Positions 52,671 to 61,898 of a stretch of DNA of 64,000 nt are shown here, piece by piece. The stretch spans positions 2,852,001-2,916,000 of the forward strand of contig NZ_BLKZ01000001.1 of NCBI RefSeq assembly GCF_010723575.1, given 5' to 3'. A program made the translations under genes and the position numbers. The notes beneath the pieces were generated by a model. That model saw only the letters and a list, made by a program, of their open reading frames with translations. It was not told where the DNA came from and did not search any database. The stretch's first letter is position 1. The number at the start of each line of letters is the position of its first letter. Source of the stretch: Mycobacterium bourgelatii (GTDB lineage: Bacteria; Actinomycetota; Actinomycetes; Mycobacteriales; Mycobacteriaceae).

Positions 52671-54368
52671 TTACGGGAACAGCCGACTGAGGCTGAGCAA
52701 TCCGGTCATGGCGCTGCCCAGGTTGAGGAAGCCCGAGACGAGGGCGGCGTTGGCGGGACCGAAAATGTCTGGGACGGCGTAGTTTCCAATGCCCGAGATC
52801 TCGCCATTGCCGGCTGTGCCGCCGCTGGCCGTGTTCGCGACGCCCGACATGAAGCCGTTCGTAGTGCCGCCGCCGGCCCTGTTGAAGAAGCCCGACATGA
52901 AGCCGTTCGTCGCGCCGCCACCGGACATGTTGAAGAAGCCCGAGGTATCGGTGCCGGTATTTCCGAACCCCGAGTTAGGCAGGCCGGTGTTGGTGGTGAC
53001 CCCCAAGCCCGTGTTCACATCGCCCGAATTCCAGAAGCCCGTATTCGTGTTGCCCGAATTCTCATTACCAGTGTTGAGGCTGCCCGAGTTTGCAAAGCCT
53101 GTGTTCAAGTTGCCCGCGTTCAAAGCTCCCGTGTTGAAATCACCTGCGTTACCAAAGCCGGTGTTCGCGATCCCCACGTTACCGAAACCGGTGTTTGCAA
53201 TGCCGGCGTTTCCGAAGCCGAAGTTTGCGGTGCCCGAGTTCCCGAAGCCAAAGTTGTTGGTGTGGCCGGGGTTAACGGTATTCGTACCCGAATCGAAGAT
53301 TCCGATGTTGCCCCTGCCGGAGTTGAAAAAGCCGATGTTGTTCGTGCCCGAGTTGCCGAAGCCGATGTTGCCGCTGCCCGAGTTCAGCCCCGCCAGGTTG
53401 ATGCCCACCTGATTGTTGCCCGTGAGCCCGATCCCGATGTTGTTGGTCCCAGAATTGCCGATCCCGATGTTGCTGGTGCCAGCGTTGCCGAAGCCGGTGT
53501 TCCCGGTACCTGCGTTCCCGCCACCGATGTTGTCGGTACCGGTGTTTCCTCCGCCCCGGTTTCCGTCACCCGTGTTGCCGAACCCGATGTTGTTGTTGCC
53601 GGTGTTACCCATGCCGACGTTCTGGCCGATCGCGGTAGTGGCGAAGTTTCCGAGTCCGATGTTGTTGTTGCCGGCGTTTCCGGCACCGACGTTGTCACTG
53701 CCGTTGTTGCCGAAGCCGATGTTCCTGTCGCCCGCGTTTCCGCCACCCAAGTTGGAGCCACCGGTGTTGCCGTTGCCGATGTTGCCGTTGCCCGCGTTCG
53801 CATTGCCCAGGTTGCCGATGCCCAAGTTGGGCAGGCTGTTGAGGAACTGTTGCAGGCCAGCTGGCAACGGCAATTGTGCGGCGGCCGACGACGCCCCAAG
53901 GTGATAGCCCGCCATAGCGGAGACGTCCGCTGCCCACATCTCTTCGTACAGGGCCTCGACCGCCATGATCGCCGGGGCATTGAGCCCCAATAGATTCCAC
54001 CGCACCAGTTGCACAAGCGCGTTGCGGTTGGCCACCACCGCGAACGGATGAATCGTCGCGGCCCGTGCGGCCTCAAATATGCTGGCTACCGCTTTGGCCT
54101 GCGCGGACGCCCCGGCAGCTTGGGCCGCCGCGGTATTCAAGAACCCCGCAAAGGGTGCCGCGGCGGCGGCCATCGCCGCCGCCGCTCGGCCCTGCCAGGC
54201 TTGGCCGGTCAACCCCGAGGTGACCGAGGAGAATGCCGATGCCGCCGACCCCATCTCAGACGCCAACCCATCCCAGGCCGCGGCGGCCTTCAGCATTGGT
54301 GCCGAACCGGCACCGGTGAACATGAGCAGGGAATTGATTTCTGGCGGTAGCACCGCAAAATTCACCAT
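52671..54368 (-). CDS. PPE-MPTR family protein
   Basis: A 565-residue PPE protein. Residues 1-180 are the PPE helical domain, beginning MVNFAVLPPEINSLLMFTGA, with the WxG-like tip in TSGLTGQAWQG. From about 185 to 470 it is a pentapeptide-type MPTR repeat region (NxGxGNxG units such as GFGNTG, NIGFFNSG). The C-terminus carries SGFFNRAGGGTTNGFMSGVAN-like repeats split into short units. PPE proteins are exported by ESX systems and often reach the cell surface. It is convergent with the MmpL gene, 27 bases apart, and flanked by 38-bp direct repeats. No PE partner is adjacent. Confidence 0.95.
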   Translation of the reverse strand: MVNFAVLPPEINSLLMFTGAGSAPMLKAAAAWDGLASEMGSAASAFSSVTSGLTGQAWQGRAAAAMAAAAAPFAGFLNTAAAQAAGASAQAKAVASIFEAARAATIHPFAVVANRNALVQLVRWNLLGLNAPAIMAVEALYEEMWAADVSAMAGYHLGASSAAAQLPLPAGLQQFLNSLPNLGIGNLGNANAGNGNIGNGNTGGSNLGGGNAGDRNIGFGNNGSDNVGAGNAGNNNIGLGNFATTAIGQNVGMGNTGNNNIGFGNTGDGNRGGGNTGTDNIGGGNAGTGNTGFGNAGTSNIGIGNSGTNNIGIGLTGNNQVGINLAGLNSGSGNIGFGNSGTNNIGFFNSGRGNIGIFDSGTNTVNPGHTNNFGFGNSGTANFGFGNAGIANTGFGNVGIANTGFGNAGDFNTGALNAGNLNTGFANSGSLNTGNENSGNTNTGFWNSGDVNTGLGVTTNTGLPNSGFGNTGTDTSGFFNMSGGGATNGFMSGFFNRAGGGTTNGFMSGVANTASGGTAGNGEISGIGNYAVPDIFGPANAALVSGFLNLGSAMTGLLSLSRLFP

Positions 54369-54570
54369 GGCAGACCCTCCTGCCGTTTCCCCCGACCGTC
54401 ACCGGTACGTCGTGGAATCGAGTGATCCACAACTGCATACATTCTATGACGAGGGCGATTGGAACGTAGAGCGTTCCGGGCGAATGCCAGGTCGATCATC
54501 GATAGGGACCGGAACTAGTCGATCGACACTCAAGGACTACCGGCACTCCGGACGGCATCGGCCAACATCG

Positions 54571-54608
54571 GACAAGATCGCAAGCAAGGCAATGAATTAA
54601 CGTCAGCG
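54571..54608 (+). repeat. Right copy of 38-bp direct repeat (duplicate of MmpL 3' end)
   Basis: Matches 52614-52651 at 35 of 38 bases and on the plus strand would encode the same ending, DKIA-K-A-, as the MmpL protein. It ends inside the last codons of the TetR gene on the minus strand. Together the copies bracket the PPE gene and its promoter region (54369-54570), in which I see no other gene. Confidence 0.8.
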
Positions 54609-55217
54609 TCGTGACACCGTGGACAGCAAAACGTCAGTCACGTGATCGACGAATGCGTCCCGATCGTCGCCGAAGTTGCCTTCGGTCCACTCGAGAAACA
54701 GCGAGATGATGGATCCGAAAACCGTCGCGTAGCGCATTTTCGACCGCACCGAATCCTCCGCGGGTGCCAGTGTCGGGTGGGTAGCAGCCATCGGGTTGGT
54801 GATCATCGCAAAGATGCTGTCCCGCACGAAGTGCCGCAAGGTGAGGTCGGCGATCGGCTCTACCAACAGGATTCGGCAGACGCGCGGGTCGTCCTTGACA
54901 AGCCGGGCGGCTGCATCGACACCGGCTCGCATCCGCTCCGTTGAATCCGTCTCGTCCTCGCCGGACGCCGCGGCGCTTTCTATGACCGTGCGCGCCCGGT
55001 GGAACGTGCTGCGGTACACCTCGCGCAGCAGGTCGTCGGTGTCAGTGAAGCTCTCGTAGAAGAACTTTTGGCTCAGTTGCGCTTCTCGGCATACCGCCCG
55101 CATCGTCATGGCGGTTACGCCACCGACGCCGACCAACTCGATGCCGGCTTGCACAAGGCGATCTCGTCGATCGGCGAGCCGGTCTTCCGGGGCGCGCCCG
55201 CGGTAAGGCCTTGACAT
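54603..55217 (-). CDS. TetR-family transcriptional regulator
   Basis: A 204-residue TetR-type repressor. The N-terminal HTH (about 15-65) reads DRRDRLVQAGIELVGVGGV, TMRAVCREAQLSQKFFYESFTDTDDLLREV split as helices; the FFYESF block is the recognition-helix end. The C-terminal helical domain would bind a small hydrophobic ligand. ATG 55217 leaves only 62 bases to the divergent DUF1214-like gene, which it probably controls together with the sulfotransferase and MFS genes. Upstream frame sequence to 55346 runs into that gene and is shadow. Confidence 0.88.
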   Translation of the reverse strand: MSRPYRGRAPEDRLADRRDRLVQAGIELVGVGGVTAMTMRAVCREAQLSQKFFYESFTDTDDLLREVYRSTFHRARTVIESAAASGEDETDSTERMRAGVDAAARLVKDDPRVCRILLVEPIADLTLRHFVRDSIFAMITNPMAATHPTLAPAEDSVRSKMRYATVFGSIISLFLEWTEGNFGDDRDAFVDHVTDVLLSTVSRR

Positions 55218-55279
55218 GTGCCCACTATATGGGGAAGCATCTGCTTCCGGAAGCGGGTGGTTCCAAATTTGGAGGGCTG

Positions 55280-56380
55280 GTGGAGTCGGGCGACGAGGCC
55301 GAACCAAGGGCCGAGGTGGCCGCGTGGACCCAGTTTGTCGAATCACTGCGTGCGGCGGGTGAACGCCTCGCCGCGGACACCGCCGAACTCGATGATGCCG
55401 AGCGCGCCGACGGATTCCGGGCGTTGCTGCGTGCGTTGAACAACCAACTCGGGCGATTCGAAATCGACCGCGAGCGACCGGAATTGGTGCCGTTCAACCG
55501 CTGGCGGCAGAAGTTCCTGATGGACAACCCCGACTTCGGCTATTGGGTCGCGGACATCCGTGCCGATCGCCGATACCGGATCGTGGGGAATCGGGGGGAT
55601 GCGTCCTATGTGTCGATCACGGCCTACGCTGCCAGCGGTGGCCTGGGGGCACAGGCGAGTTCGCGTCTCGACAGTGATTCGATCACCTTCGACGAACAGG
55701 GAAACTTCGAGATCGAGGTGGGTGGTGCCGCCACCGCCGCAGCCGACCGGCTAGACCTACCCGAGCAGGCAAACACGTTGTGGGTGCGCTTCTTTCATGA
55801 TGACGTGCGCCACGACCGGGCCGGTTGGTGTGCCATCGAACCGCTCCACGCCCCCCCGATACCGGTGTCGGTCGACGCGTCGCGGTTTTGCCATCAACTG
55901 CGGCGCCTCGCCTCGGCCACCGCCGTTCTCCCGCAGATTTTCGCCGCTGCCGGCGCCGAAGATCTGGCCCGGCCGAACGAACTGCGGCACTGGTCGGAGA
56001 TGGTCGGCGGCGCGGTGTTCACCGAACCTGGTATTCACTACATCCGCGGGGGTTGGCAACTCCAGCCCGGTGAGGCGCTGCTGATCGAGGGCGACCTAGT
56101 TGCATGCCGCTACTGGAACATCTTGGCCTACAGCCGATATCTCAACTCGTTGGACTACCGCTACCGCCCGGTGTCCTATACCGGTGCAACGGCTTCCGTG
56201 CGCGACGGCCGGTACCGGTTTGTGGTCGCCGGCGAGGATCCCGGCCCAGCGCTGGGGGACTGGCTCGATACCGAAGGGCGCACGTTCGGCATCGTCGTCA
56301 TGCGTTTTCTGCAGCCCGAGCATGCTCCGGAACTGCCCACGGTACGGCGTATTCGACTCGACGAGCTGCGAAACTCTTGA
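55280..56380 (+). CDS. DUF1214-like protein
   Basis: A 366-residue protein. The C-terminal third has the DUF1214-type sequence: ACRYWNILAYSRYLNSLDYRY, the DGRYRFVVAGEDPG block, and WLDTEGRTFGIVVMRFLQPE. The middle contains a beta-rich section with YVSITAYAASG. No signal peptide or membrane helix is visible. The biochemical function of the family is unknown. GTG 55280 follows GGAGGGCTG; the open frame extends upstream to 55211 without family support. Its TGA overlaps the sulfotransferase ATG as TGATG-type coupling, so the two products probably act together. Confidence 0.75.
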   Translation: MESGDEAEPRAEVAAWTQFVESLRAAGERLAADTAELDDAERADGFRALLRALNNQLGRFEIDRERPELVPFNRWRQKFLMDNPDFGYWVADIRADRRYRIVGNRGDASYVSITAYAASGGLGAQASSRLDSDSITFDEQGNFEIEVGGAATAAADRLDLPEQANTLWVRFFHDDVRHDRAGWCAIEPLHAPPIPVSVDASRFCHQLRRLASATAVLPQIFAAAGAEDLARPNELRHWSEMVGGAVFTEPGIHYIRGGWQLQPGEALLIEGDLVACRYWNILAYSRYLNSLDYRYRPVSYTGATASVRDGRYRFVVAGEDPGPALGDWLDTEGRTFGIVVMRFLQPEHAPELPTVRRIRLDELRNS

Positions 56381-57633
56381 TGGCTCACTGGAATCCGGTG
56401 CCGCGCACTCCGGCGGCGGAAAGGCTGTACGCGGCAGCCGAAGCCGACCGAACGAACAACCCGGGCCGTTACCGCCTCGGCATCGAGGCGGTCGACAACG
56501 TCGTCGACCGAGCGACCGCAGGGAGGGGCCCGGGCGAACTCGGTGCATCCACCGAATGGCGGGATGCGCTGGAGCACTATCTCGAATCCGCCGCCCAGGA
56601 CGGTCGGCTCAATGCGCTTGGCGCACGGATGGTTCAAGACACCGCTGCCGCCAAACTTCGTGCCCGCGCCGCGATCGACCGCTATCTGAGCGAGAATCCC
56701 GCCGTCGCCGATCGGCCGCTCGGCGCGCCCATCGTGATCGTCGGCGCTTGGCGGACCGGGACCACGTTCCTGTTCCGGTTGCTGGCGGGTGACCCCCAGC
56801 TTCGCGCACCGCTTCCGGCCGAGCTCACCGCACCGTGGCGCATCGCGAAGCTGGACCCCGACGCGCGGGAAAAGCTCATCGACGCGAGCGCGGCCGCACA
56901 CGACATGCTGCACCTGCTCAACCCCAGCATGCCCGCGGTGCACAATTCGGGTGCCCGCCTCGCCGAAGAGTGCGTCCTGGCCATGGGCACCGGCCTGCGC
57001 AACTGGGCGTTCGCATCGACCACCCGCCTCGACGGCTATGCGTCCTGGCTCGCGACACAAGACTTCGCCGACGAGTACCGCCGGCACCGCCGGACCCTGC
57101 AGATTTTGGACGAGAGCGACGGACGCCGCTGGCTCCTCAAAGCTCCCGCGCACACCGCCGAGCTACCCCACCTCGCCGCGACCTACCCGGGTGCCTGCAT
57201 CGTGCATCTGCATCGCGACATCGTCGAAACGGTGGCCTCGGGCGCGAGTCTCTTCGCGACATACCGATCCACCTACAGCGACCAGGTCGACGCGCACGAC
57301 GTTGGACGGTTTCAAACCGACCAGACCGAGCTATGGTTGCGTCGCGCACTGGACTTTCGTGCCAGCCCTGCCGCGCGAACCGTCACCATCGTCGACCTCC
57401 GGTACAGCGATCTGGTCGCCGACCCCGAAGCGGTGGCGCGGCGCATCTACGCCGCCGCAGACCTCGAGCCGCCGGACTTACCCGCGCTGATCACCCAGTA
57501 CGACACGAGCCAACCCCGGCACGCCCACGGCGCTCACCGTTACCACGTGGGCGAATTCGGCATCGATGCCGACGCGCTGCGCGAACGGATGTCGTTCTAC
57601 ACCGCGTTTCTCGCCTCTATTGTCGAGGACTGA
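56380..57633 (+). CDS. Sulfotransferase family protein (PAPS-type)
   Basis: A 417-residue sulfotransferase. The 5'-phosphosulfate-binding P-loop-like motif is IVIVGAWRTGTTFLFRLLAGD, with LLKAPAHTAELPHLAATYPGA and a 3'-phosphate block HLHRDIVETVASGASL split across the usual strand and helix. This is the mycobacterial Stf-like family that sulfates sugars, lipids or peptidolipids using PAPS. ATG 56380 shares its A with the preceding stop codon. Downstream (70 bases) is an MFS transporter. A sulfated product of the locus is conceivable but not shown. Confidence 0.85.
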   Translation: MAHWNPVPRTPAAERLYAAAEADRTNNPGRYRLGIEAVDNVVDRATAGRGPGELGASTEWRDALEHYLESAAQDGRLNALGARMVQDTAAAKLRARAAIDRYLSENPAVADRPLGAPIVIVGAWRTGTTFLFRLLAGDPQLRAPLPAELTAPWRIAKLDPDAREKLIDASAAAHDMLHLLNPSMPAVHNSGARLAEECVLAMGTGLRNWAFASTTRLDGYASWLATQDFADEYRRHRRTLQILDESDGRRWLLKAPAHTAELPHLAATYPGACIVHLHRDIVETVASGASLFATYRSTYSDQVDAHDVGRFQTDQTELWLRRALDFRASPAARTVTIVDLRYSDLVADPEAVARRIYAAADLEPPDLPALITQYDTSQPRHAHGAHRYHVGEFGIDADALRERMSFYTAFLASIVED

Positions 57634-57703
57634 ACCTTGCAATCGGCCGCTTGCGACCGTGCGGTGGTGGGTAACCCTGTGTTCTCCCAGATTGGAGACT
57701 GCC

Positions 57704-59167
57704 ATGAGCGACAGTGTGCAGACCGGCGTCATCGCTACGCAGGTGCCCGCCCGGCTGGACCGGCTGCCATGGTCACGGTTTCACTGGCGGGTCGTCATCG
57801 GCCTGGGTGGCGTCTGGATCCTCGACGGGCTCGCGGTCACGATGGTGGCCGCGGTGTCGCCTCGTCTGATGGAGAAGGGCAGCGGCCTCGAACTCACTTC
57901 CAGCCAAATCGGACTGTCGGCGGCGTTCTACATCGCCGGAGCCTGCCTCGGCGCCCTGTTCTTCGGGCATCTGACGGACCGGTTCGGGCGGCGGAAACTG
58001 TTCATCCTCACCCTCGCGGTGTTTCTGATAGCCACCGTCGCCACCGCATTCTCCTTCGCGCCTTGGTATTTCTTCATCGCCCGTTTCGTCACCGGTGCGG
58101 GTATTGGGGGCGAATACGCCGCGATCAACTCGGCCATCGACGAGTTGATCCCCGCGCGGGTGCGTGGCCAGGTGGACCTGCGGATCAACGGCTCATACTG
58201 GCTGGGTTCGGCCGTGGGAGCCGCGGGTGCCCTCGTCCTGCTGGACACCTCGCACTTCGCGGTAAACGTCGGTTGGCGACTTGCCTTCGGGATCGGCGCG
58301 GTTCTCGGCATTCTCGTTCTCCTGGTTCGGCGAAACGTGCCGGAGAGCCCACGTTGGTTGTTCATTCACGGACGTGATGAGGAAGCCGACGAGACCGTCG
58401 CCCGGATAGAAGCGGAAGTGGAACGGCAGATCGGCCAACCGCTGCCAGAACCGGAGGGGCGTCCGCTGAGAATCCGTCAGCGCGAGACCATTTCCTTCCG
58501 CGAGATCGCGCGGGTCGCATTCACGCTCTATCCGCGGCGGGCGGTGCTCGGGCTGGCCCTGTTCATCGGGCAGGCGTTCCTGTACAACGGCGTGACATTC
58601 AATCTGGGCACCCTGCTGAGCGACTTCTACCATGTCGACTCCGGTCGGGTGCCGCTGTACATCGTCCTGTGGGCGCTCAGCAATTTCCTCGGCCCCCTGG
58701 CGCTGGGACACTTCTTCGACACTCTCGGACGTAAGCAGATGATCTCGCTGACCTACATCGGTTCCGCCGTGATCACCGTCGTCCTCGCCGTGCTGTTCGT
58801 GACCGAGGTTGGTGGCGTCTGGACTTTCATGGGCGTGCTGGCGGCCATCTTCTTCCTGGCTTCCGCCGGAGCGAGCGCGGCCTACCTGACGGTCAGCGAA
58901 ATCTTTCCGATGGAAACCCGGGCGCTGGCGATCGCGTTCTTCTACGCGGTCGGAACGGCGATCGGGGGCATCAGCGGTCCGCTGCTGTTCGGCAATCTGA
59001 TCGAGTCCGGGCAGCGCGGTGTGGTGGTGTGGTCGTTCATCATCGGAGCGGTTGTCATGGCGACCGCCGGGGTGATCGAACTATGGCTCGGAGTCGCCGC
59101 CGAACGACGCCCGCTGGAGGAACTGGCCCTGCCGCTGACCGTCGCCGACGCGGACGAGGCCGAATAG
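57704..59167 (+). CDS. MFS sugar-transporter-type permease
   Basis: A 487-residue major facilitator with twelve helices. Conserved loops are FGHLTDRFGRRKLFILTL (motif A between helices 2 and 3), GAGIGGEYAAINSAIDELIP, NVPESPRWLFIHG, and SEIFPMETRALAIAF. It resembles the sugar porter/metabolite:H+ symporter group. The N-terminal 20 residues are cytoplasmic. ATG 57704 follows TTGGAGACTGCC. Same strand as the DUF1214-like and sulfotransferase genes, likely one operon; substrate unknown. Confidence 0.9.
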   Translation: MSDSVQTGVIATQVPARLDRLPWSRFHWRVVIGLGGVWILDGLAVTMVAAVSPRLMEKGSGLELTSSQIGLSAAFYIAGACLGALFFGHLTDRFGRRKLFILTLAVFLIATVATAFSFAPWYFFIARFVTGAGIGGEYAAINSAIDELIPARVRGQVDLRINGSYWLGSAVGAAGALVLLDTSHFAVNVGWRLAFGIGAVLGILVLLVRRNVPESPRWLFIHGRDEEADETVARIEAEVERQIGQPLPEPEGRPLRIRQRETISFREIARVAFTLYPRRAVLGLALFIGQAFLYNGVTFNLGTLLSDFYHVDSGRVPLYIVLWALSNFLGPLALGHFFDTLGRKQMISLTYIGSAVITVVLAVLFVTEVGGVWTFMGVLAAIFFLASAGASAAYLTVSEIFPMETRALAIAFFYAVGTAIGGISGPLLFGNLIESGQRGVVVWSFIIGAVVMATAGVIELWLGVAAERRPLEELALPLTVADADEAE

Positions 59168-59221
59168 CGCACGGCGGTCGTCACCATACCCCGGCTGGCG
59201 CCCGCGTAATCAGTTTGCTTA

Positions 59222-60163
59222 TCAAGGCATTTCGGCGACCAAACGCCCGACCACGTCACCAACCCTGAGTCGTTCGAGGGCATCAGGAATATCCTCGAAC
59301 GCGATCGTTTCGGTGTGAATCGACAACTCACCGGCGGCCATATGGGACAAGACCGGCTGGAGAGTGCCCGGATGCCCACCCCGCGCGCCGCGCAGCGTCA
59401 CTTCCTTGAGCACCAGTTCGGGGGTGGCGATGGTGGCCTCGTTGAGCCCAAGGCCCACCAGGATCACGCGACCGCGCTCGCGGACCGCGCTGATGGCCCC
59501 CGCGGTCGTGGTCCCGAACCCCGCGAAGTCCACGATCACATCGAGCCGCAATGAGGCCAACTCGCGGACGTCTTCGACGATGTCGACCACCCCACGTTGC
59601 TTGGCCAGGTCCCACACCTCGCGTTTGGGCTCGGCCGCGTAGACCTCCGCCCCGGCCAGCACGGCGATGCGGGCGCCGGTGAGGCCGAGTCCGCCTAGCC
59701 CGACGATCCCGACCCTCTCGCCGACACGCACCTCCGCGACTTCCATCACCGCGCCGTAGGCGGTTTGGCCCGCGTCGGTGGCGGTTGCTGCCTGGGCGAA
59801 GCTGAGCTGGTCGGAGAATTTCACCAGGCACTTGGCGGAGGCTAGGCACTTGGCGGCGAAGCCACCGTCGCTCGACCAACCCGGCGCACCATGCTTGCCC
59901 GACTCGATCGCGACGCGGTCGCCCGGTTGGAAGTTCGCGACGTCAGCGCCGACGTCCGTTACCACTCCGGCCACCTCGTGACCGGGAATGATCGGCAGTT
60001 TGGGTAGCAACGGCGTCAGCGTGCCATCAAGAAAGCCGACATCGCTGTGGCACAGGCCCGCCGCGCGCACATCGATCACGACCTCGCCGGGTCCGGGTTG
60101 CGGATCGTCGCATTCGATCAGTCGCAATGGTTGGTTGGCGCCGACCAGTTGCCACGCTCGCAT
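59222..60163 (-). CDS. Zinc-type medium-chain alcohol dehydrogenase
   Basis: A 313-residue zinc-ADH-family protein. The catalytic zinc cysteine is in GLCHSDVGFLDG, the GHE block is IIPGHEVAGVVTDVG, and the nucleotide site is VGIVGLGGLGLTGARIAVLAGAEV split by the Rossmann turn. The four-cysteine structural zinc lobe of classical ADHs is missing, which explains the short length. It oxidises an alcohol or reduces an aldehyde with NAD(P). ATG 60163 begins MRAWQLVGANQPLRL. In this context it might further reduce the aldehyde released by the NRPS reductase domain, but that is only positional inference. Confidence 0.85.
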   Translation of the reverse strand: MRAWQLVGANQPLRLIECDDPQPGPGEVVIDVRAAGLCHSDVGFLDGTLTPLLPKLPIIPGHEVAGVVTDVGADVANFQPGDRVAIESGKHGAPGWSSDGGFAAKCLASAKCLVKFSDQLSFAQAATATDAGQTAYGAVMEVAEVRVGERVGIVGLGGLGLTGARIAVLAGAEVYAAEPKREVWDLAKQRGVVDIVEDVRELASLRLDVIVDFAGFGTTTAGAISAVRERGRVILVGLGLNEATIATPELVLKEVTLRGARGGHPGTLQPVLSHMAAGELSIHTETIAFEDIPDALERLRVGDVVGRLVAEMP

Positions 60164-60302
60164 CGTCCGATCCTCGGTGATCGGCACGAGCGGATCAAGA
60201 TTGCCGTTACGTCCCGGCTGGCCAAGACTAGGGGACGAGATGGATGGGTAAAGAGTGTGCAATGGTGCACGGGGGTTGGTCAGCTGACGAACGGGGTGTG
60301 AT

Positions 60303-61736
60303 GTGAGACGGCTCAACGGTGTCGACGCGTTGATGCTCTACAGCGAAACCCCAGAAGTGCACATGCACACCCTCAAGATCGGCATACTCGACATATCCGG
60401 GCTCCCCGGTTTCGACTTCGAGCTTTTCAAAAAGGTGGCCTATCCACGGCTGTTCGCTCTGGCGCCGCTGCGCTATCAGCTGGTGGACATCCCGCTCAAG
60501 CTGCACCACCCCATGTGGGTGCAGAACCCCGACATCGACCTCGACTACCACCTGCGCCAGGCGACATTGCCAGAGCCGGGCGGACGCCGTGAACTCGACG
60601 AGTTGATCGGCACCATCGCCAGCACCCCCCTGGACCGCAGTCGCCCCCTGTGGGAGATGTACGTCGTCGACGGGCTGGCCGACAACCGGATAGCGGTCGT
60701 CCACAAGGTCCACCACGTGTTGGCGGACGGGGTGGCCTCCGCCAACCAGATGGCCAAGGCGATGCAGGCCGAGGTCCCGTCGGTCCCACTGGCATCGTTG
60801 CGCCCGGAAGATCAGTCATGGACTCGGCGAAGCCTGCTCACAGCGGCCGCGCGCGACCACGTCGGGCTGATTCGCAAGATCCCGCGCCTGGTCAGTGAGA
60901 CGGCTACCGGGGTGACTCGAGTCCGGCGTCGCGCCAAGGAACGGGGGAAGCATCCCGAACTGGCCCGCAATTTTTCTCCGCCAGATTCCTTCATCAATCA
61001 CGTGGTTTCGCCTCGCCGCAGGTTCGCGACGGCGCCGTTGGCGTTAGCGGACGTCAAGCAGACCAGCAAGCACCTGGGCGTCACCCTCAACGACATCGTG
61101 CTGGCGACGGCGGCGGGTGCCCTGCGGCGGCTGCTCTTGCGGTACCAGGGTCGAGCCGACTCTCCGCTGATCGCCGGGGTTCCGGTCAGCTACAACACCT
61201 CACCGGACCGGTTGGTGGGCAACGAGTTCACCTATGTCACTCCCTCATTGCCGGTGCACATCGAGGATCCGCTGGAGCGGGTGCGGCTCACCGCGTTGTC
61301 GACCAAGATCGCCAAGGAAAACCACCAGTTGCTCGGTCCGACCGTGCTGCCCGCCTGGATGTCATATCTGCCGCCGTCGTTGGCGCCGCCGTTCTTTCGC
61401 TCCGCAGCACGCCGCCTCGAGTCCGCCAACGTCATGAATCTGACCATTTCCAACGTGCCCGGCCCGCGCGTCCGGGGCCAGTTCGAGGGGGCGGCCGTCA
61501 ACGAGATCTATTCGGTCGGGCCCGTGGTCGCCGGCAGCGGCCTGAACATCACGGTGTGGAGCTATGTGGACCAGCTCGCCATTTCCGTGCTGACCGACGA
61601 CCGCACGCTCGACGATCCGCACGAGGCGACCGCCGCCATGGTCGATGCATTCAGCGAAATTCGCCATGCGGCAGGGCTTTCCGAGCCTCTGACCACCCTC
61701 GAAGGCGCGCTGCCTCCGGTGACCGCCCGGGTATGA
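60303..61736 (+). CDS. WS/DGAT acyltransferase
   Basis: A 477-residue wax-ester synthase/diacylglycerol acyltransferase. The catalytic motif is HHVLADG with H137/H138, N-terminus RRLNGVDALMLYSETP, and the late blocks NDIVLATAAGALRRLL, SYNTSPDRLVGNEFTYV and NLTISNVPGPR. The family transfers acyl groups from acyl-CoA to alcohols or diacylglycerol at the membrane. GTG 60303 gives the usual start. It is divergent from the zinc ADH (139 bases). Mycobacteria have many paralogues; here it could acylate an alcohol end of the local product, or just make storage lipid. Confidence 0.9.
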   Translation: MRRLNGVDALMLYSETPEVHMHTLKIGILDISGLPGFDFELFKKVAYPRLFALAPLRYQLVDIPLKLHHPMWVQNPDIDLDYHLRQATLPEPGGRRELDELIGTIASTPLDRSRPLWEMYVVDGLADNRIAVVHKVHHVLADGVASANQMAKAMQAEVPSVPLASLRPEDQSWTRRSLLTAAARDHVGLIRKIPRLVSETATGVTRVRRRAKERGKHPELARNFSPPDSFINHVVSPRRRFATAPLALADVKQTSKHLGVTLNDIVLATAAGALRRLLLRYQGRADSPLIAGVPVSYNTSPDRLVGNEFTYVTPSLPVHIEDPLERVRLTALSTKIAKENHQLLGPTVLPAWMSYLPPSLAPPFFRSAARRLESANVMNLTISNVPGPRVRGQFEGAAVNEIYSVGPVVAGSGLNITVWSYVDQLAISVLTDDRTLDDPHEATAAMVDAFSEIRHAAGLSEPLTTLEGALPPVTARV

Positions 61737-61898
61737 ACGGCTTCGTTGATCGGGCTGCGTACTTGGTCATCGGACGTTATGGGGGCGAATGCTGGCAACC
61801 TGAACTGGGTAGATGGTTGTCTGGAAGGATCGTCCTGACCAAAGTCAGCGACGTCGTTTCGATGCCAGGTAACCGGTCACAATTCGAGAGGGACGCCA

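Noticed and set aside
52789..53412. Plus-strand frame with repeated PKPVF-type units opposite the PPE gene
   Set aside because: The repeats are the mirror image of the PPE MPTR repeats, not an independent gene.
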